This document shows positions 1-7,178 of a DNA stretch of 10,957 bases, piece after piece. Position 1 is the first letter of the stretch. Every line of letters begins with the position of its first letter. The notes beneath the pieces were generated by a model. It did no database searches. It saw only the letters and a list, made by a program, of their open reading frames with translations, and was not told where the DNA came from. A program made the position numbers and the translations under genes. The DNA comes from JBKHHU01 sp046539045 (GTDB lineage Bacteria > Planctomycetota > Phycisphaerae > SM23-33), in NCBI GenBank assembly GCA_046539045.1, contig JBKHHU010000116.1, positions 1 to 10,957 on the forward strand, given 5' to 3'.

Positions 1-100
1 CAATTGACCGATCAACCAATCAACCGCTTAACCCCATCAATTCTTGACCGGGCCAAGGTCCATGACGACGAACCAGCCGCGGCCGGTCGTGCTGCATCAA
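1..100. other. Short non-coding left edge
   Basis: I see no gene here. The stretch lies downstream of the minus-strand cupin gene. It is less GC-rich at its left end and contains short, imperfect repeats of ATCAACC and TTGACCG. An imperfect hairpin can be drawn around 66-90 (arms related to ACGACC and GGTTCGT, with a bulge). It could end the cupin transcript, but no U-tract follows it on the minus strand, so I do not call a terminator. Confidence 0.4.
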
Positions 101-451
101 CTACAGGTTCGTCCCGATCACGATCAGGTGCATGGGGACCTGCCCGGTGTTCTCCAGCGAATGGCTGTGGCCGGGACGGGTGATGCAGATGTCCCCGGCA
201 GCTACCGGCTGGTCTTTTCCGTCGATGCGCATCGTCCCGCTCCCGCTGGCGATGAAGTAGATCTCCTCGTCGTCGGTGTGCGTGTGTTCGCCGATCGTCA
301 CGCCCGGATCGACGATGCTGTCGTGGACGAAGCGAAACCCCGGAGCATCACTGTCCCCGCTCTTGAACAGCTCGTTGCAGTGCAGCACCCCATTCCCGTC
401 ATGACAGCCGTCGATTTCCCGAACCGTCGCGTCCTCGCTGCGATAGATCAT
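101..451 (-). CDS. Small single-domain cupin protein
   Basis: This encodes a 116-residue protein that is one conserved beta-barrel (cupin_2 type). Cupin motif 1 is clear: a Gly, then H56-x-H58-x3-E62, followed by a Gly-rich turn. Motif 2 is close to consensus and supplies the fourth metal ligand, probably H97, before an Asn. The family binds a divalent metal and includes isomerases, dioxygenases and sugar or small-molecule sensors, so the substrate cannot be named. There is no signal peptide or DNA-binding domain. Two ATGs compete. The upstream one (460) touches the AAAAGGAG ribosome binding site with no spacer, whereas the one at 451 has a 9-base spacer, so I chose 451; starting at 460 would add Met-Gln-Thr. 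It lies downstream of the aminomutase on the same strand, but a probable terminator between them suggests its own promoter. Confidence 0.85.
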   Translation of the reverse strand: MIYRSEDATVREIDGCHDGNGVLHCNELFKSGDSDAPGFRFVHDSIVDPGVTIGEHTHTDDEEIYFIASGSGTMRIDGKDQPVAAGDICITRPGHSHSLENTGQVPMHLIVIGTNL

Positions 452-460
452 CGTTTGCAT

Positions 461-468
461 CTCCTTTT
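461..468 (-). promoter_or_regulatory. Ribosome binding site deciding the cupin start
   Basis: On the minus strand this reads AAAAGGAG. It abuts the first possible ATG (460) and lies 9 bases before the second (451). The second spacing is normal for bacterial initiation and the first is not. Confidence 0.6.
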
Positions 469-523
469 CGGGGTATGTTTCGGCTCACGCCGCCTCAGAA
501 GCCTACCGCCGTCCGGCGCGCAA

Positions 524-565
524 AACAACGGGCCGTCGCGACAGGAATCGCCCCGGCCCGTTGTC
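524..565 (-). terminator. Probable intrinsic terminator after the aminomutase gene
   Basis: ACAACGGGCC (525-534) and GGCCCGTTGT (555-564) form a perfect 10-bp stem, extended to 11 bp by the G535-C554 pair. The loop is about 18 bases and contains the palindrome GTCGCGAC. On the minus strand the stem starts about 20 bases after the aminomutase stop codon and is followed by GTTTTG, a short U-rich run. The U-tract is modest, so termination may be partial, leaving some read-through into the cupin gene. Confidence 0.55.
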
Positions 566-584
566 TCGTGACTGTCGCAGCGGA

Positions 585-2417
585 TCAGAAGTAATACCAG
601 ATACTGCCGTACTCGTCCGGGTCCTCGCCCAGTTCGTCGGCCAGGCGGTTCAGGTAAGTGAGAATCGGCACGTCGGTGGCGAGGTAGGTTTCCTGTTCGG
701 TGACGTTCTTCTCCCACGGGTGGAACTCGTAGACGCGCGAGCCGTCCGGACGAACGGTCAGCAGGTCGCGGTGCTGGATGGCCCGCAAGTGGTTCTTCCC
801 GAGTCGGGGCACGTTGAACACAGCCTCATCGGTACGTCGCAGGCCGGGCATCAGGCGGGCCTCTTCCTTCTGTTCCTGCAGCATCCTCGCCAGCGGCAGG
901 CGGTAGGCACTGGTTTCCTCTTTGCCTTTGGGGGCGAACATGTAGTACGGATCGATCCCGCATCGGCGGAGGATGAGTCGCAGCTTGCTGGCTTCGAACC
1001 GTCGCGAGACGAAGAACGTGTACACGTGCTGGTTGTAGACGGCGATTCCCTGCCGACGCAGGCGGTCGACTGCCTGCACCAGTTCCGGAGTGATCTCGTA
1101 GACGTGCTCGACGTGCGTAACCATCGCCACGTCCCGCCGGCCGGGGTCGCGGAAGCGCCCGAGCACCTCCGCCAGTTCCTCCGTCACCCGCATGGGCATG
1201 GTCACCAGCATACGCGTGCCGATGCGGATCATGTCCACGTGATCGATGGCCGAGAGCTTGCCCAGCAGCCGCTCGAGGACCGGTGTCTGCAGCATCAGCG
1301 GGTCCCCGCCGGTAATCAGCACCTCGCGGATCGAATCATGATCGGCAATCCAGTCGATCGCCTCGTCGATGATCTCCTGGGCTACGAGAGCATCCGGCGC
1401 GTTGGCCTCGGTGATTTCCCAGTTCCGCTGACAGTACACGCAGACTTGAGGGCAGGTATTGAACGGTTTGAGGATGACAATCGACGGGTACCGCCGCGTG
1501 ACCAGGTCCACCGGGCTGGTATCCGACTCGAGCATGAAATCACAGGAATGGTCCAGGTCTTTCCGATGCCGAACCATGTGGCGGACGTAATTGGTCGGCG
1601 GGATGACCTGGGCCCGCAGGGGCAGGTCGCGCCTGCTCGGGGTCTCGTCCATGAGCGACGCGTAGTACGGCGTGATCGCGAAGGGCAGACGGTTCTCCCG
1701 GGCCTGCCGGATGTCCTCCAGTTCCTGATCCGTCACGGGGATGACCCGCTTGAGCAGGTCCGGATCGTCGATGATGTTGTCGATCTGCCAGGACCAGTCC
1801 CGCCAGTCGGCCTCGGTGGCGCTGAACTCGCGGAGGATCTGCTCGCGACGGCGTGTGCGTCGCGCCACGGCACGCGGCTGGAGTCCGCTCTCATACTGGT
1901 CCAGTCGCTCTTCCACCTCGTCCCACAGGCGGTCCAGTTCCTTGCTGCGCTCGCGGGCCGCCTGTCGTCCGCTCAGTTCACAGCTGACCGGTTCCGGCCC
2001 GAGGTGCTGCTGGTCCGATTGACCCGTGAGCCCGCGGATCCAGTGGATCATCTCGGCCCAGAAGCCGGGCGTAAGCTCGCGTCGCTCGAAGCCCTTGGCC
2101 AGGTCCCAGATCACGCGTGCGACGCTGAAGCCGGTTCGCGCGTCGGACCGTTTGCTGAGCACTCCCCACAATGCATTCATGCAGTCCCGCACGCGGATGA
2201 GCTCCGAAGACGGCGGGCTCGGCCAGCTGCTGAACGCCTGGTTGTACCTCTCCGACAGCGCCGTCTCCATCCGTTCCCGGGCCGTCTCCAGGCTGTCGCA
2301 GTCGCCTACAACATCAATCAGCCACTGGGCTTCGGTGCGAAAAGTTTGCTCAGTGTATTCATCGGCCGGGGCGGACAGCCACACCTGCCGGTCTCCGTAT
2401 GGGTGTTCAACCAGCAT
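585..2417 (-). CDS. eam: KamA-family radical SAM aminomutase, probable glutamate 2,3-aminomutase
   Basis: A 610-residue PLP- and SAM-dependent 2,3-aminomutase. The radical-SAM cluster motif is C322-x3-C326-x2-C329, followed by the SAM-binding TGGDPL segment (369-374). The PLP-binding lysine is probably K541 in the RLGKN segment, aligned with the GGGGK motif of clostridial lysine 2,3-aminomutase. The two Asp residues that hold the lysine side chain there (Asp293, Asp330) align with K497 and N535. This is the pair reported for Clostridium difficile glutamate 2,3-aminomutase, so the likely reaction is L-glutamate to beta-glutamate, a compatible solute. Residues 1 to about 200 form a long, mainly helical extension absent from the roughly 416-residue lysine enzymes. 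The start at 2417 has AGGAAG nine bases upstream and an in-frame TAG just before it. The alignment is from memory. The family assignment is very secure; the substrate is moderately so. Confidence 0.9.
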   Translation of the reverse strand: MLVEHPYGDRQVWLSAPADEYTEQTFRTEAQWLIDVVGDCDSLETARERMETALSERYNQAFSSWPSPPSSELIRVRDCMNALWGVLSKRSDARTGFSVARVIWDLAKGFERRELTPGFWAEMIHWIRGLTGQSDQQHLGPEPVSCELSGRQAARERSKELDRLWDEVEERLDQYESGLQPRAVARRTRRREQILREFSATEADWRDWSWQIDNIIDDPDLLKRVIPVTDQELEDIRQARENRLPFAITPYYASLMDETPSRRDLPLRAQVIPPTNYVRHMVRHRKDLDHSCDFMLESDTSPVDLVTRRYPSIVILKPFNTCPQVCVYCQRNWEITEANAPDALVAQEIIDEAIDWIADHDSIREVLITGGDPLMLQTPVLERLLGKLSAIDHVDMIRIGTRMLVTMPMRVTEELAEVLGRFRDPGRRDVAMVTHVEHVYEITPELVQAVDRLRRQGIAVYNQHVYTFFVSRRFEASKLRLILRRCGIDPYYMFAPKGKEETSAYRLPLARMLQEQKEEARLMPGLRRTDEAVFNVPRLGKNHLRAIQHRDLLTVRPDGSRVYEFHPWEKNVTEQETYLATDVPILTYLNRLADELGEDPDEYGSIWYYF

Positions 2418-2423
2418 CTAAAC

Positions 2424-2633
2424 CTACTTCCTGTTGAGTACAAGATCCGCAGATCGCACCCCCGGGGAAACCGCCCGTTCCAATCGGACGCGCAAAGGAC
2501 GATCTTTACCCGCTTGAAGGGGGAAAGCCTCGCGTCCGAGTCGGTTCACGGCCGATGGCGAAGGGTACCGGACCACCTCCCGCTCGAGCCGGAGGAGTTC
2601 CACCAGGAAATCGCTGTAGTACCAGAAAGAGTT
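2424..2633 (-). pseudogene. Open coding-like frame just upstream of the aminomutase, possible gene remnant
   Basis: Read on the minus strand, this frame gives about 69 codons beginning NSFWYYSDFLVELLRLEREV and ending in TAG only 6 bases before the aminomutase ATG. The first 35 codons have strongly C/G-biased third positions and an amphipathic, aromatic-rich composition like a real protein. The frame remains open upstream to a TGA near 2720, but I find no ATG or GTG with a ribosome binding site near its beginning; the first GTG is at about 2603. It may be the 3' remnant of a decayed gene, a gene with an unusual start, or a chance open frame in GC-rich DNA. I recognise no family. Confidence 0.2.
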
Positions 2634-2883
2634 CCTCGTGAGTGCCTTATCAGCATACCGTACCGCCCGCCTTGACGCAAGAGATTCCCACAGCCCACAT
2701 GTTGCGCCTCACATCGACCGATCCGGCGGCCCTGCAGGAGGGTGTAACCGCCCCATTGGTCGGGGCCACGCGCTGAACAGGCTTACCTTCTCCGTTGTCT
2801 GGACTGCCAGGGCGAAGCAAACACGCCTGTGCGTTGCACCTGCGACCGCAAGCCCCGCTCGTCACATACCTTTTGTCCGGAAA

Positions 2884-2917
2884 TCGCGTCGAGCCGGTTG
2901 CCCGGACCGAGACGCGA
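2884..2917 (+). promoter_or_regulatory. Hairpin in the leader of the diguanylate cyclase gene
   Basis: TCGCGTC (2884-2890) pairs perfectly with GACGCGA (2911-2917). Inside, CCGG-TTGC-CCGG (2894-2905) can form a second small stem. The structure ends about 60 bases before the TTG start codon. No U-tract follows, so it is not a simple terminator. It could be a leader structure or, if the transcript starts downstream, an operator-like inverted repeat. Confidence 0.3.
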
Positions 2918-2962
2918 ATTGTAGCTTTCGGTTGAGGTGACTGCTGGGGACACCTCGCGAAC

Positions 2963-2972
2963 AGGAAGGGAG
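2963..2972 (+). promoter_or_regulatory. Strong ribosome binding site supporting a TTG start
   Basis: AGGAAGGGAG ends seven bases before TTG at 2980. The strong site and ideal spacing support this non-ATG start. The receiver domain's first beta strand begins at residue 5, so no later start is possible without cutting the fold. Confidence 0.65.
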
Positions 2973-2979
2973 TCTGTAG

Positions 2980-4104
2980 TTGAGCAGTAAAGCGAGAATT
3001 CTTCTATTTGATCAGGATCTGGCGGGGGCATCGCAGCGGTGTGCGCATCTGACCGAAGTTGGGTGGATGGTTCTGCATCACAGCGATCCGATCGAGGCAC
3101 TGTCTGCCGTCCAGAGCGACGATGTCGACCTGGCGGTGCTGCATCTGCCCGTCGAGGACATGCTGGAAATGGACCTGCCGCACGTCATCCAGACGGTGGC
3201 CGACAGCGAATACCTGCCCGTCATGGTCCTGACCGACAGCCATCAGGACCTCCAGTATTGCCGCTTCCTGGAAAGCGGAGCAGACGAAGTGGTCAGCAGA
3301 GAACTGTCCGCCGACGAAGTGGTCGCGCGGATCCGCGTTCTGTTGCGCATGAAGGTCCTGAGCGATCGTCTCGAGGCGTCGAAGATCGCCCTGCGACGGG
3401 CCTTGGACCGCGAGCGCGACCTGCTGGAGAAGCTGCGCGAGGACAACGCCCACCTGCGCACCCTCTGCACCACCGACCCGCTGACCCGCGTGCAGAACGT
3501 GCGGAGCTTCCGTGAACTCCTCGGCCACGAATGGCGAAACGCCAAACGATACAACCACCCGATCAGCTTGCTGATGCTGGATTTAGACCATTTCAAGTTG
3601 ATCAACGACAACTACGGGCACCCCAGCGGAGACTACGTCCTCAAGGAATTGGCGGTGATCCTGAAGACCTCGGTGCGGGAGTCGGACGTGGTGGCTCGCA
3701 CCGGAGGGGAGGAATTCAGCGTGATTCTCCCTCGGGCCAACCCCAGGCAGGCCCGGAAATTTGCCGAGCGAATCCGGCGGGAGGTGTCCAGACGCAAGTT
3801 CACCGTTTTCGGGAAAGACATCCACGTGACGATCTCGATCGGCTCGGCCAACTATCCGCAGAACGCGGAGATCACCGAGGAAGACATGCTGCTCTACTTC
3901 GCCGATCAGGCGCTGCTGCGGGCCAAGGAGGAAGGCCGCGACCGCGTCAAACCGGTGAACAGCCTGCCTTTGGCAGACCGGGTACGGATGCGGAAACAGT
4001 ACCACCAGATGCAGCAGACGCTCGCGGCAGAGCCGGAAGCGAACCGACCCGCCGCCGAGCCGGCCAGCCAGTACGCCGGTGGCATGCCGAGCGGCCCGGA
4101 ATAG
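2980..4104 (+). CDS. Response-regulator-like diguanylate cyclase (degenerate REC + GGDEF)
   Basis: A 374-residue cytoplasmic protein that should make cyclic di-GMP from two GTP. Residues 5-122 form a receiver domain. The acidic pair D11/D13 and T85 are present, but the phospho-acceptor Asp is replaced by H55 and the conserved Lys by R107, so classic phosphorylation is unlikely. Residues 125-165 form a charged helix of coiled-coil type (dimer linker). The GGDEF domain (165-325) has metal ligand D201 in LDLDHFK, the active-site loop GGEEF (242-246), and an intact inhibitory I-site R233-x2-D236 five residues before it, predicting an active, product-inhibited enzyme. The tail from 330 is Ala/Pro/Gln-rich and probably disordered. 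The start is TTG, supported by AGGAAGGGAG seven bases upstream. Activation probably comes through dimerisation or partner binding rather than a kinase. Confidence 0.92.
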   Translation: MSSKARILLFDQDLAGASQRCAHLTEVGWMVLHHSDPIEALSAVQSDDVDLAVLHLPVEDMLEMDLPHVIQTVADSEYLPVMVLTDSHQDLQYCRFLESGADEVVSRELSADEVVARIRVLLRMKVLSDRLEASKIALRRALDRERDLLEKLREDNAHLRTLCTTDPLTRVQNVRSFRELLGHEWRNAKRYNHPISLLMLDLDHFKLINDNYGHPSGDYVLKELAVILKTSVRESDVVARTGGEEFSVILPRANPRQARKFAERIRREVSRRKFTVFGKDIHVTISIGSANYPQNAEITEEDMLLYFADQALLRAKEEGRDRVKPVNSLPLADRVRMRKQYHQMQQTLAAEPEANRPAAEPASQYAGGMPSGPE

Positions 4105-4136
4105 AAAACACTACCGCAACAAAATGGAGGACGGAC

Positions 4137-4322
4137 ATGCACTCACACCGTAACGCTAGCGTGCGACATATGTTAATCGAGATGGTGTTCAACCGTGAGG
4201 ACACGCGCGGTAGCGATCGCGACGGAAAATGGCGGTCCAAGAGCGAAAAAGACGCCCGGCGGCGCGGGGGGGCCGGTCGCGGAAGGCAGTTCCCGCTGTC
4301 TAGCGGCTCTTCTTCCCGCTGA
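4137..4322 (+). CDS. Small basic hypothetical protein, 61 residues
   Basis: GGAGG at 4126-4130 lies six bases before ATG 4137, as good a ribosome binding site as any in the window. The product starts MHSHRNASVRHMLIEMVFNR and continues with a very basic stretch rich in Arg, Lys, Ser and Gly (residues 20-61). No Cys-based metal motif, signal peptide or membrane segment is present. It follows the diguanylate cyclase by 32 bases, probably on the same transcript, and its last 23 bases overlap the convergent 3' end of uvrB. The composition suggests nucleic-acid or ribosome binding, or a disordered tail, but I recognise no family. The first 20 residues look the most protein-like. The later part overlaps GC-rich DNA that could also serve as a terminator, so the frame may be real only in part. 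Confidence 0.45.
   Translation: MHSHRNASVRHMLIEMVFNREDTRGSDRDGKWRSKSEKDARRRGGAGRGRQFPLSSGSSSR
4246..4268 (-). terminator. Possible weak terminator for uvrB
   Basis: On the minus strand, CCCG-CGCCGC-CGGG (4268-4255) is followed by CGTCTTTTTCG. The stem is short (4 bp, all G-C) but it precedes a run of five T about 50 bases after the uvrB stop. It lies inside the small plus-strand ORF. Confidence 0.25.
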
Positions 4323-6339
4323 GGGTCTTCTTCGGCGGGCGGTCCCAATCCTCTTGCGGGGCCGGTTCGCCGTCGCGTTCGGCCTGGAGTTTGGCGATGC
4401 GGTCGCGGAGGCGGGCGGCGCGTTCGAACTCCAAATCTTCTGCCGCCTGCATCATCTCCTTCTCGAGCATGGAGATCATCTCGTTGACATCATACTGCTC
4501 GTCGGAGGCGTTGATCGCCTCGCGCGCGATCTTCCGGGCCCGCAACTGCTCGGCCAGCGAGTCGCGGATCGCCTTCTTGATCGTCTGCGGCGTGATGCCA
4601 TGTTCTTTATTGTACTGGATTTGCGTCTCGCGGCGGCGATTGGTCTCGTCCAGGGCCTGCTGCATCGCCGGGGTAATCTTGTCTCCGTAGAGGTACACCT
4701 GGGAGTTGACATTCCGGGCGCACCGGCCGATCGTCTGGATAAGGCTGGTCGCCGATCGCAGGAAGCCCTCCTTGTCCGCATCGAGGATGCCCACCAGCGA
4801 GACTTCCGGCAGATCGAGCCCCTCACGCAGCAGGTTCACGCCGACCAGCACGTCGAACTTCCCAAGCCGAAGGTCCTTCAGGATGTCCACGCGCTCGAGC
4901 GTATCTATCTCGCTGTGCAGGTACTTACAGCGGAAGCCCTCGTTCTTGATGAACTCGCTGAGATCCTCGGCCAGTCGCTTGGTGAGGGTGGTCACCAGCG
5001 TCCGCTCGCCGTTGGCGACCCGCTCGCGAATCGCCTCCAGAAGGTCGGCCACCTGGCCGCGGGCCGGGCGAACCTCCACCTGCGGATCCACCAGACCAGT
5101 CGGCCGAATGATCTGCTCGACAACCTCCCCACCGGCAAGCTCCAGTTCGTATTTCGCGGGCGTGGCCGAGACGAACACCACCTGCCGCCACATCTCCTCA
5201 AATTCCTCGAACTTCAGCGGGCGGTTGTCCATCGCGCTGGGCAGCCTAAACCCATGATCCACCAGCACTTGCTTCCGAGCCTTGTCTCCGTTGTACATCG
5301 CCCGGATCTGCGGGATCGTCACGTGCGACTCATCGATCAGCACAAGGAAATCGTCGCCGAAGTAGTCGATCAGCGTGTACGGCTTATCGCCCGGCTGCCT
5401 GCCGTCCAGATGGCGGGAGTAATTCTCGATCCCCGGACAGAAACCTACCTCCTGCAGCATCTCCAGATCGTATTTCGTGCGGGCCGCAAGTCGCTGCGCC
5501 TCAAGGAGTTTCCCTTGGTTGCGGAGGTTGATCAGCTGCATCTCCAACTCGTGATTGATGCTCTCGATGGCCTTCTCAAGCGTGTCTTCCGGAGCGACGT
5601 AATGCACCGCCGGGAAGATGAACACCTGGTCGGTCTCGCTGAGCGAATCGCCCGTCAGCGGGTTGATCAGATGAATCCGCTCGATCTCATCGCCGAACAT
5701 CTCGACCTGGTAGCCGAACTCCTCGTAGGCCGGATAAATGTCTATGGTGTCGCCTCTTACGCGAAACGTCCCGCGTTTGAAATCGACGTCATTCCGATCG
5801 TACTGCAGGTTCACGAGGGCCTTGAGCATCTCCGAGCGGTCGATGGTCTCCCCGACCCGGATCGGCACGACGACCTTCTTGTACTCCTCCGGACTGCCCA
5901 GGCCGAAGATGCACGAAACCGAGGAAACGATCAGCACGTCCTTCCGGCTGGACAGGCTCGTGGTGGCGCTCAGACGAAGCCGGTCCAGGTCATCGTTCCG
6001 CGAGGCGTCCTTCTCGATGTATATATCCCGTTGTGGGATATAGGCTTCCGGCTGGTAGTAGTCGTAGTAGCTGACGAAGTATTCGACGGAATTGTGGGGG
6101 AACAGTTCGCGGAATTCCTCGTAGAGCTGGGCGGCGAGCGTCTTGTTGTGGCTGATGACCAGCGTGGGCTTGTTGAGCCGCTCGATGGCGTGAGCCATCG
6201 TGAAGGTCTTTCCGGTACCGGTCGCCCCGAGCAGGACATTGAACGCCTGACCGGCCTGGATGTTCCCGACCAGTTGATCGATGGCCCGCGGCTGATCGCC
6301 CTTGGGCTCGAATTCCGAAACTACTTTAAAGTCAGGCAT
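4300..6339 (-). CDS. uvrB: Excinuclease ABC subunit B (UvrB)
   Basis: A 679-residue full-length UvrB (E. coli 673), the damage-verifying helicase-like ATPase of nucleotide excision repair. UvrA loads it onto damaged DNA and UvrC then cuts on both sides. Visible elements in order: Walker A GATGTGKT (38-45); the Tyr-rich beta-hairpin that clamps one strand (residues about 90-112, YYDYYQPEAYIPQ); the Walker B box IDESH near 336-340; helicase motifs V and VI including the QTIGRCARN segment; and the C-terminal UVR helical hairpin (about 635-665) that contacts UvrC. The last residues are basic. A moderate GGGG-type ribosome binding site precedes ATG 6339. The gene is divergent from the glycosylase gene at 6504 and convergent with the small ORF at 4137. 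I saw no LexA-type operator upstream. Confidence 0.98.
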   Translation of the reverse strand: MPDFKVVSEFEPKGDQPRAIDQLVGNIQAGQAFNVLLGATGTGKTFTMAHAIERLNKPTLVISHNKTLAAQLYEEFRELFPHNSVEYFVSYYDYYQPEAYIPQRDIYIEKDASRNDDLDRLRLSATTSLSSRKDVLIVSSVSCIFGLGSPEEYKKVVVPIRVGETIDRSEMLKALVNLQYDRNDVDFKRGTFRVRGDTIDIYPAYEEFGYQVEMFGDEIERIHLINPLTGDSLSETDQVFIFPAVHYVAPEDTLEKAIESINHELEMQLINLRNQGKLLEAQRLAARTKYDLEMLQEVGFCPGIENYSRHLDGRQPGDKPYTLIDYFGDDFLVLIDESHVTIPQIRAMYNGDKARKQVLVDHGFRLPSAMDNRPLKFEEFEEMWRQVVFVSATPAKYELELAGGEVVEQIIRPTGLVDPQVEVRPARGQVADLLEAIRERVANGERTLVTTLTKRLAEDLSEFIKNEGFRCKYLHSEIDTLERVDILKDLRLGKFDVLVGVNLLREGLDLPEVSLVGILDADKEGFLRSATSLIQTIGRCARNVNSQVYLYGDKITPAMQQALDETNRRRETQIQYNKEHGITPQTIKKAIRDSLAEQLRARKIAREAINASDEQYDVNEMISMLEKEMMQAAEDLEFERAARLRDRIAKLQAERDGEPAPQEDWDRPPKKTLSGKKSR

Positions 6340-6413
6340 TTACGTACCCCGTCAATCTCAATACACCCAGCGGGCGGCCCCGGGCCGAACCCCGAACCGA
6401 TACCAAACGAACC

Positions 6414-6419
6414 ATTATA
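6414..6419 (-). promoter_or_regulatory. Probable -10 element of uvrB
   Basis: The minus strand reads TATAAT here, a perfect sigma-70 type -10 hexamer preceded directly by CTG, about 75 bases before the uvrB start. The expected -35 position reads GTGCCT or a near variant, which is weak, so the promoter may need an activator or another sigma factor. Confidence 0.4.
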
Positions 6420-6503
6420 CAGAACCGTCCGGACCAAGGCACGGTTGAATTCCTTCCCTCGGGGCGGTAATCCTGTGGGGGAACATTCGATCAGGAGAAA
6501 CCT

Positions 6504-7178
6504 ATGTCGCGAACCGGGCAACTGCTGCAGGAAATGTACGACGCCATGCTCGAGCGGTTCGGCCACCAGGAATGGTGGCCGGGCGAGACGCCGCTGGAAG
6601 TATGCGTGGGAGCCATACTTACGCAGAACACGAACTGGCGGAATGTCGAGAAAGCCATCGAGAATCTCCGCGGCGCCGATATGCTACAGCTGCGGGCGCT
6701 GGTGGAGATTCCACCGGAGAGACTGGCAGAGCTGATCAAGCCGGCCGGGTACTTCCGCCGTAAAGCCGGTCGGCTGCAGAACTTCTGCCGGGCCGTCTGG
6801 GATTCCTGGGGGGAGGATCTGACCGGGTTTCTCGACCGGCCGGTCTATGATCTGCGGGAAGACCTGATCCGTGTGCGAGGCATCGGCGCCGAAACTGCTG
6901 ACAGCATAATACTTTACGCCGCCAAGAAGCCGACCTTCGTCGTCGACACCTACACCGCTCGAATCCTCGGCAGGCACGAGTTGATCTACCCCGAGGACGG
7001 ATACATGGAGATCAAGGAGGTATTCGAAGGTAACCTGCCTGAGGATATAGACTTATACAACGATTATCACGCCCAGCTCGTGATGGTCGGCAAGACATAC
7101 TGCCGGCCGGGCAACCCGAAGTGCCAGCAGTGCCCGCTGAACCGGTTTCCGCACGATACGGAGATCGGAATGCGGTGA
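6504..7178 (+). CDS. HhH-GPD DNA glycosylase, endonuclease III-related (MagIII-like)
   Basis: A 224-residue base-excision repair protein of the helix-hairpin-helix-GPD superfamily. The HhH runs about 121-133 (RVRGIGAETAD), and the catalytic Asp of the family is D148 in VVDTYT. At the position of the lyase lysine in E. coli Nth (Lys120) there is E130, so it should be a monofunctional glycosylase without Nth-type AP-lyase activity. This resembles the H. pylori MagIII 3-methyladenine glycosylase group, which has GIGKESAD there. The C-terminus has C200-x6-C207-x2-C210-P but no fourth Cys, so a classic 4Fe-4S cluster is incomplete or uses another ligand. AGGAG seven bases before ATG 6504 supports the start. 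It is divergent from uvrB, so two repair genes share the intergenic region. The substrate, alkylated purine or other, is not readable from sequence. Confidence 0.9.
   Translation: MSRTGQLLQEMYDAMLERFGHQEWWPGETPLEVCVGAILTQNTNWRNVEKAIENLRGADMLQLRALVEIPPERLAELIKPAGYFRRKAGRLQNFCRAVWDSWGEDLTGFLDRPVYDLREDLIRVRGIGAETADSIILYAAKKPTFVVDTYTARILGRHELIYPEDGYMEIKEVFEGNLPEDIDLYNDYHAQLVMVGKTYCRPGNPKCQQCPLNRFPHDTEIGMR

Larger units (their letters stand above)
2634..2979. other. Intergenic region between divergent aminomutase and diguanylate cyclase
   Basis: No convincing gene. Short frames of about 70-100 codons exist on both strands, but they have no ribosome binding site and low-complexity Arg/Pro/Ser-rich translations. 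The region must carry the promoters of the two divergent genes, but no strong -35/-10 pair stands out. A TTGACG at about 2670 has no good -10 partner. I looked for a cyclic-di-GMP riboswitch (GEMM) before the cyclase and did not see its conserved core. The one clear structure is the hairpin at 2884-2917. Confidence 0.5.

Noticed and set aside
561..2675. A 704-codon plus-strand open frame opposite the aminomutase gene.
   Set aside because: It is the antisense shadow of a recognised GC-biased gene. The translation is rich in Arg, Val, His and Gln with no domain, and there is no ribosome binding site.
2884..2979. A cyclic-di-GMP riboswitch before the diguanylate cyclase.
   Set aside because: The leader has a hairpin but none of the conserved GEMM core sequence or its second stem could be recognised.
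6022..6042. Perfect inverted repeat TATATCCC / GGGATATA with a 5-base loop inside uvrB.
   Set aside because: It falls in the codons of the conserved YIPQRDIYI segment of the UvrB beta-hairpin, so protein conservation and codon choice explain it better than a regulatory site.
4195..6735. An 846-codon plus-strand open frame opposite uvrB.
   Set aside because: It is the antisense shadow of uvrB, which is unmistakable on the other strand, and it runs into the glycosylase gene out of frame.
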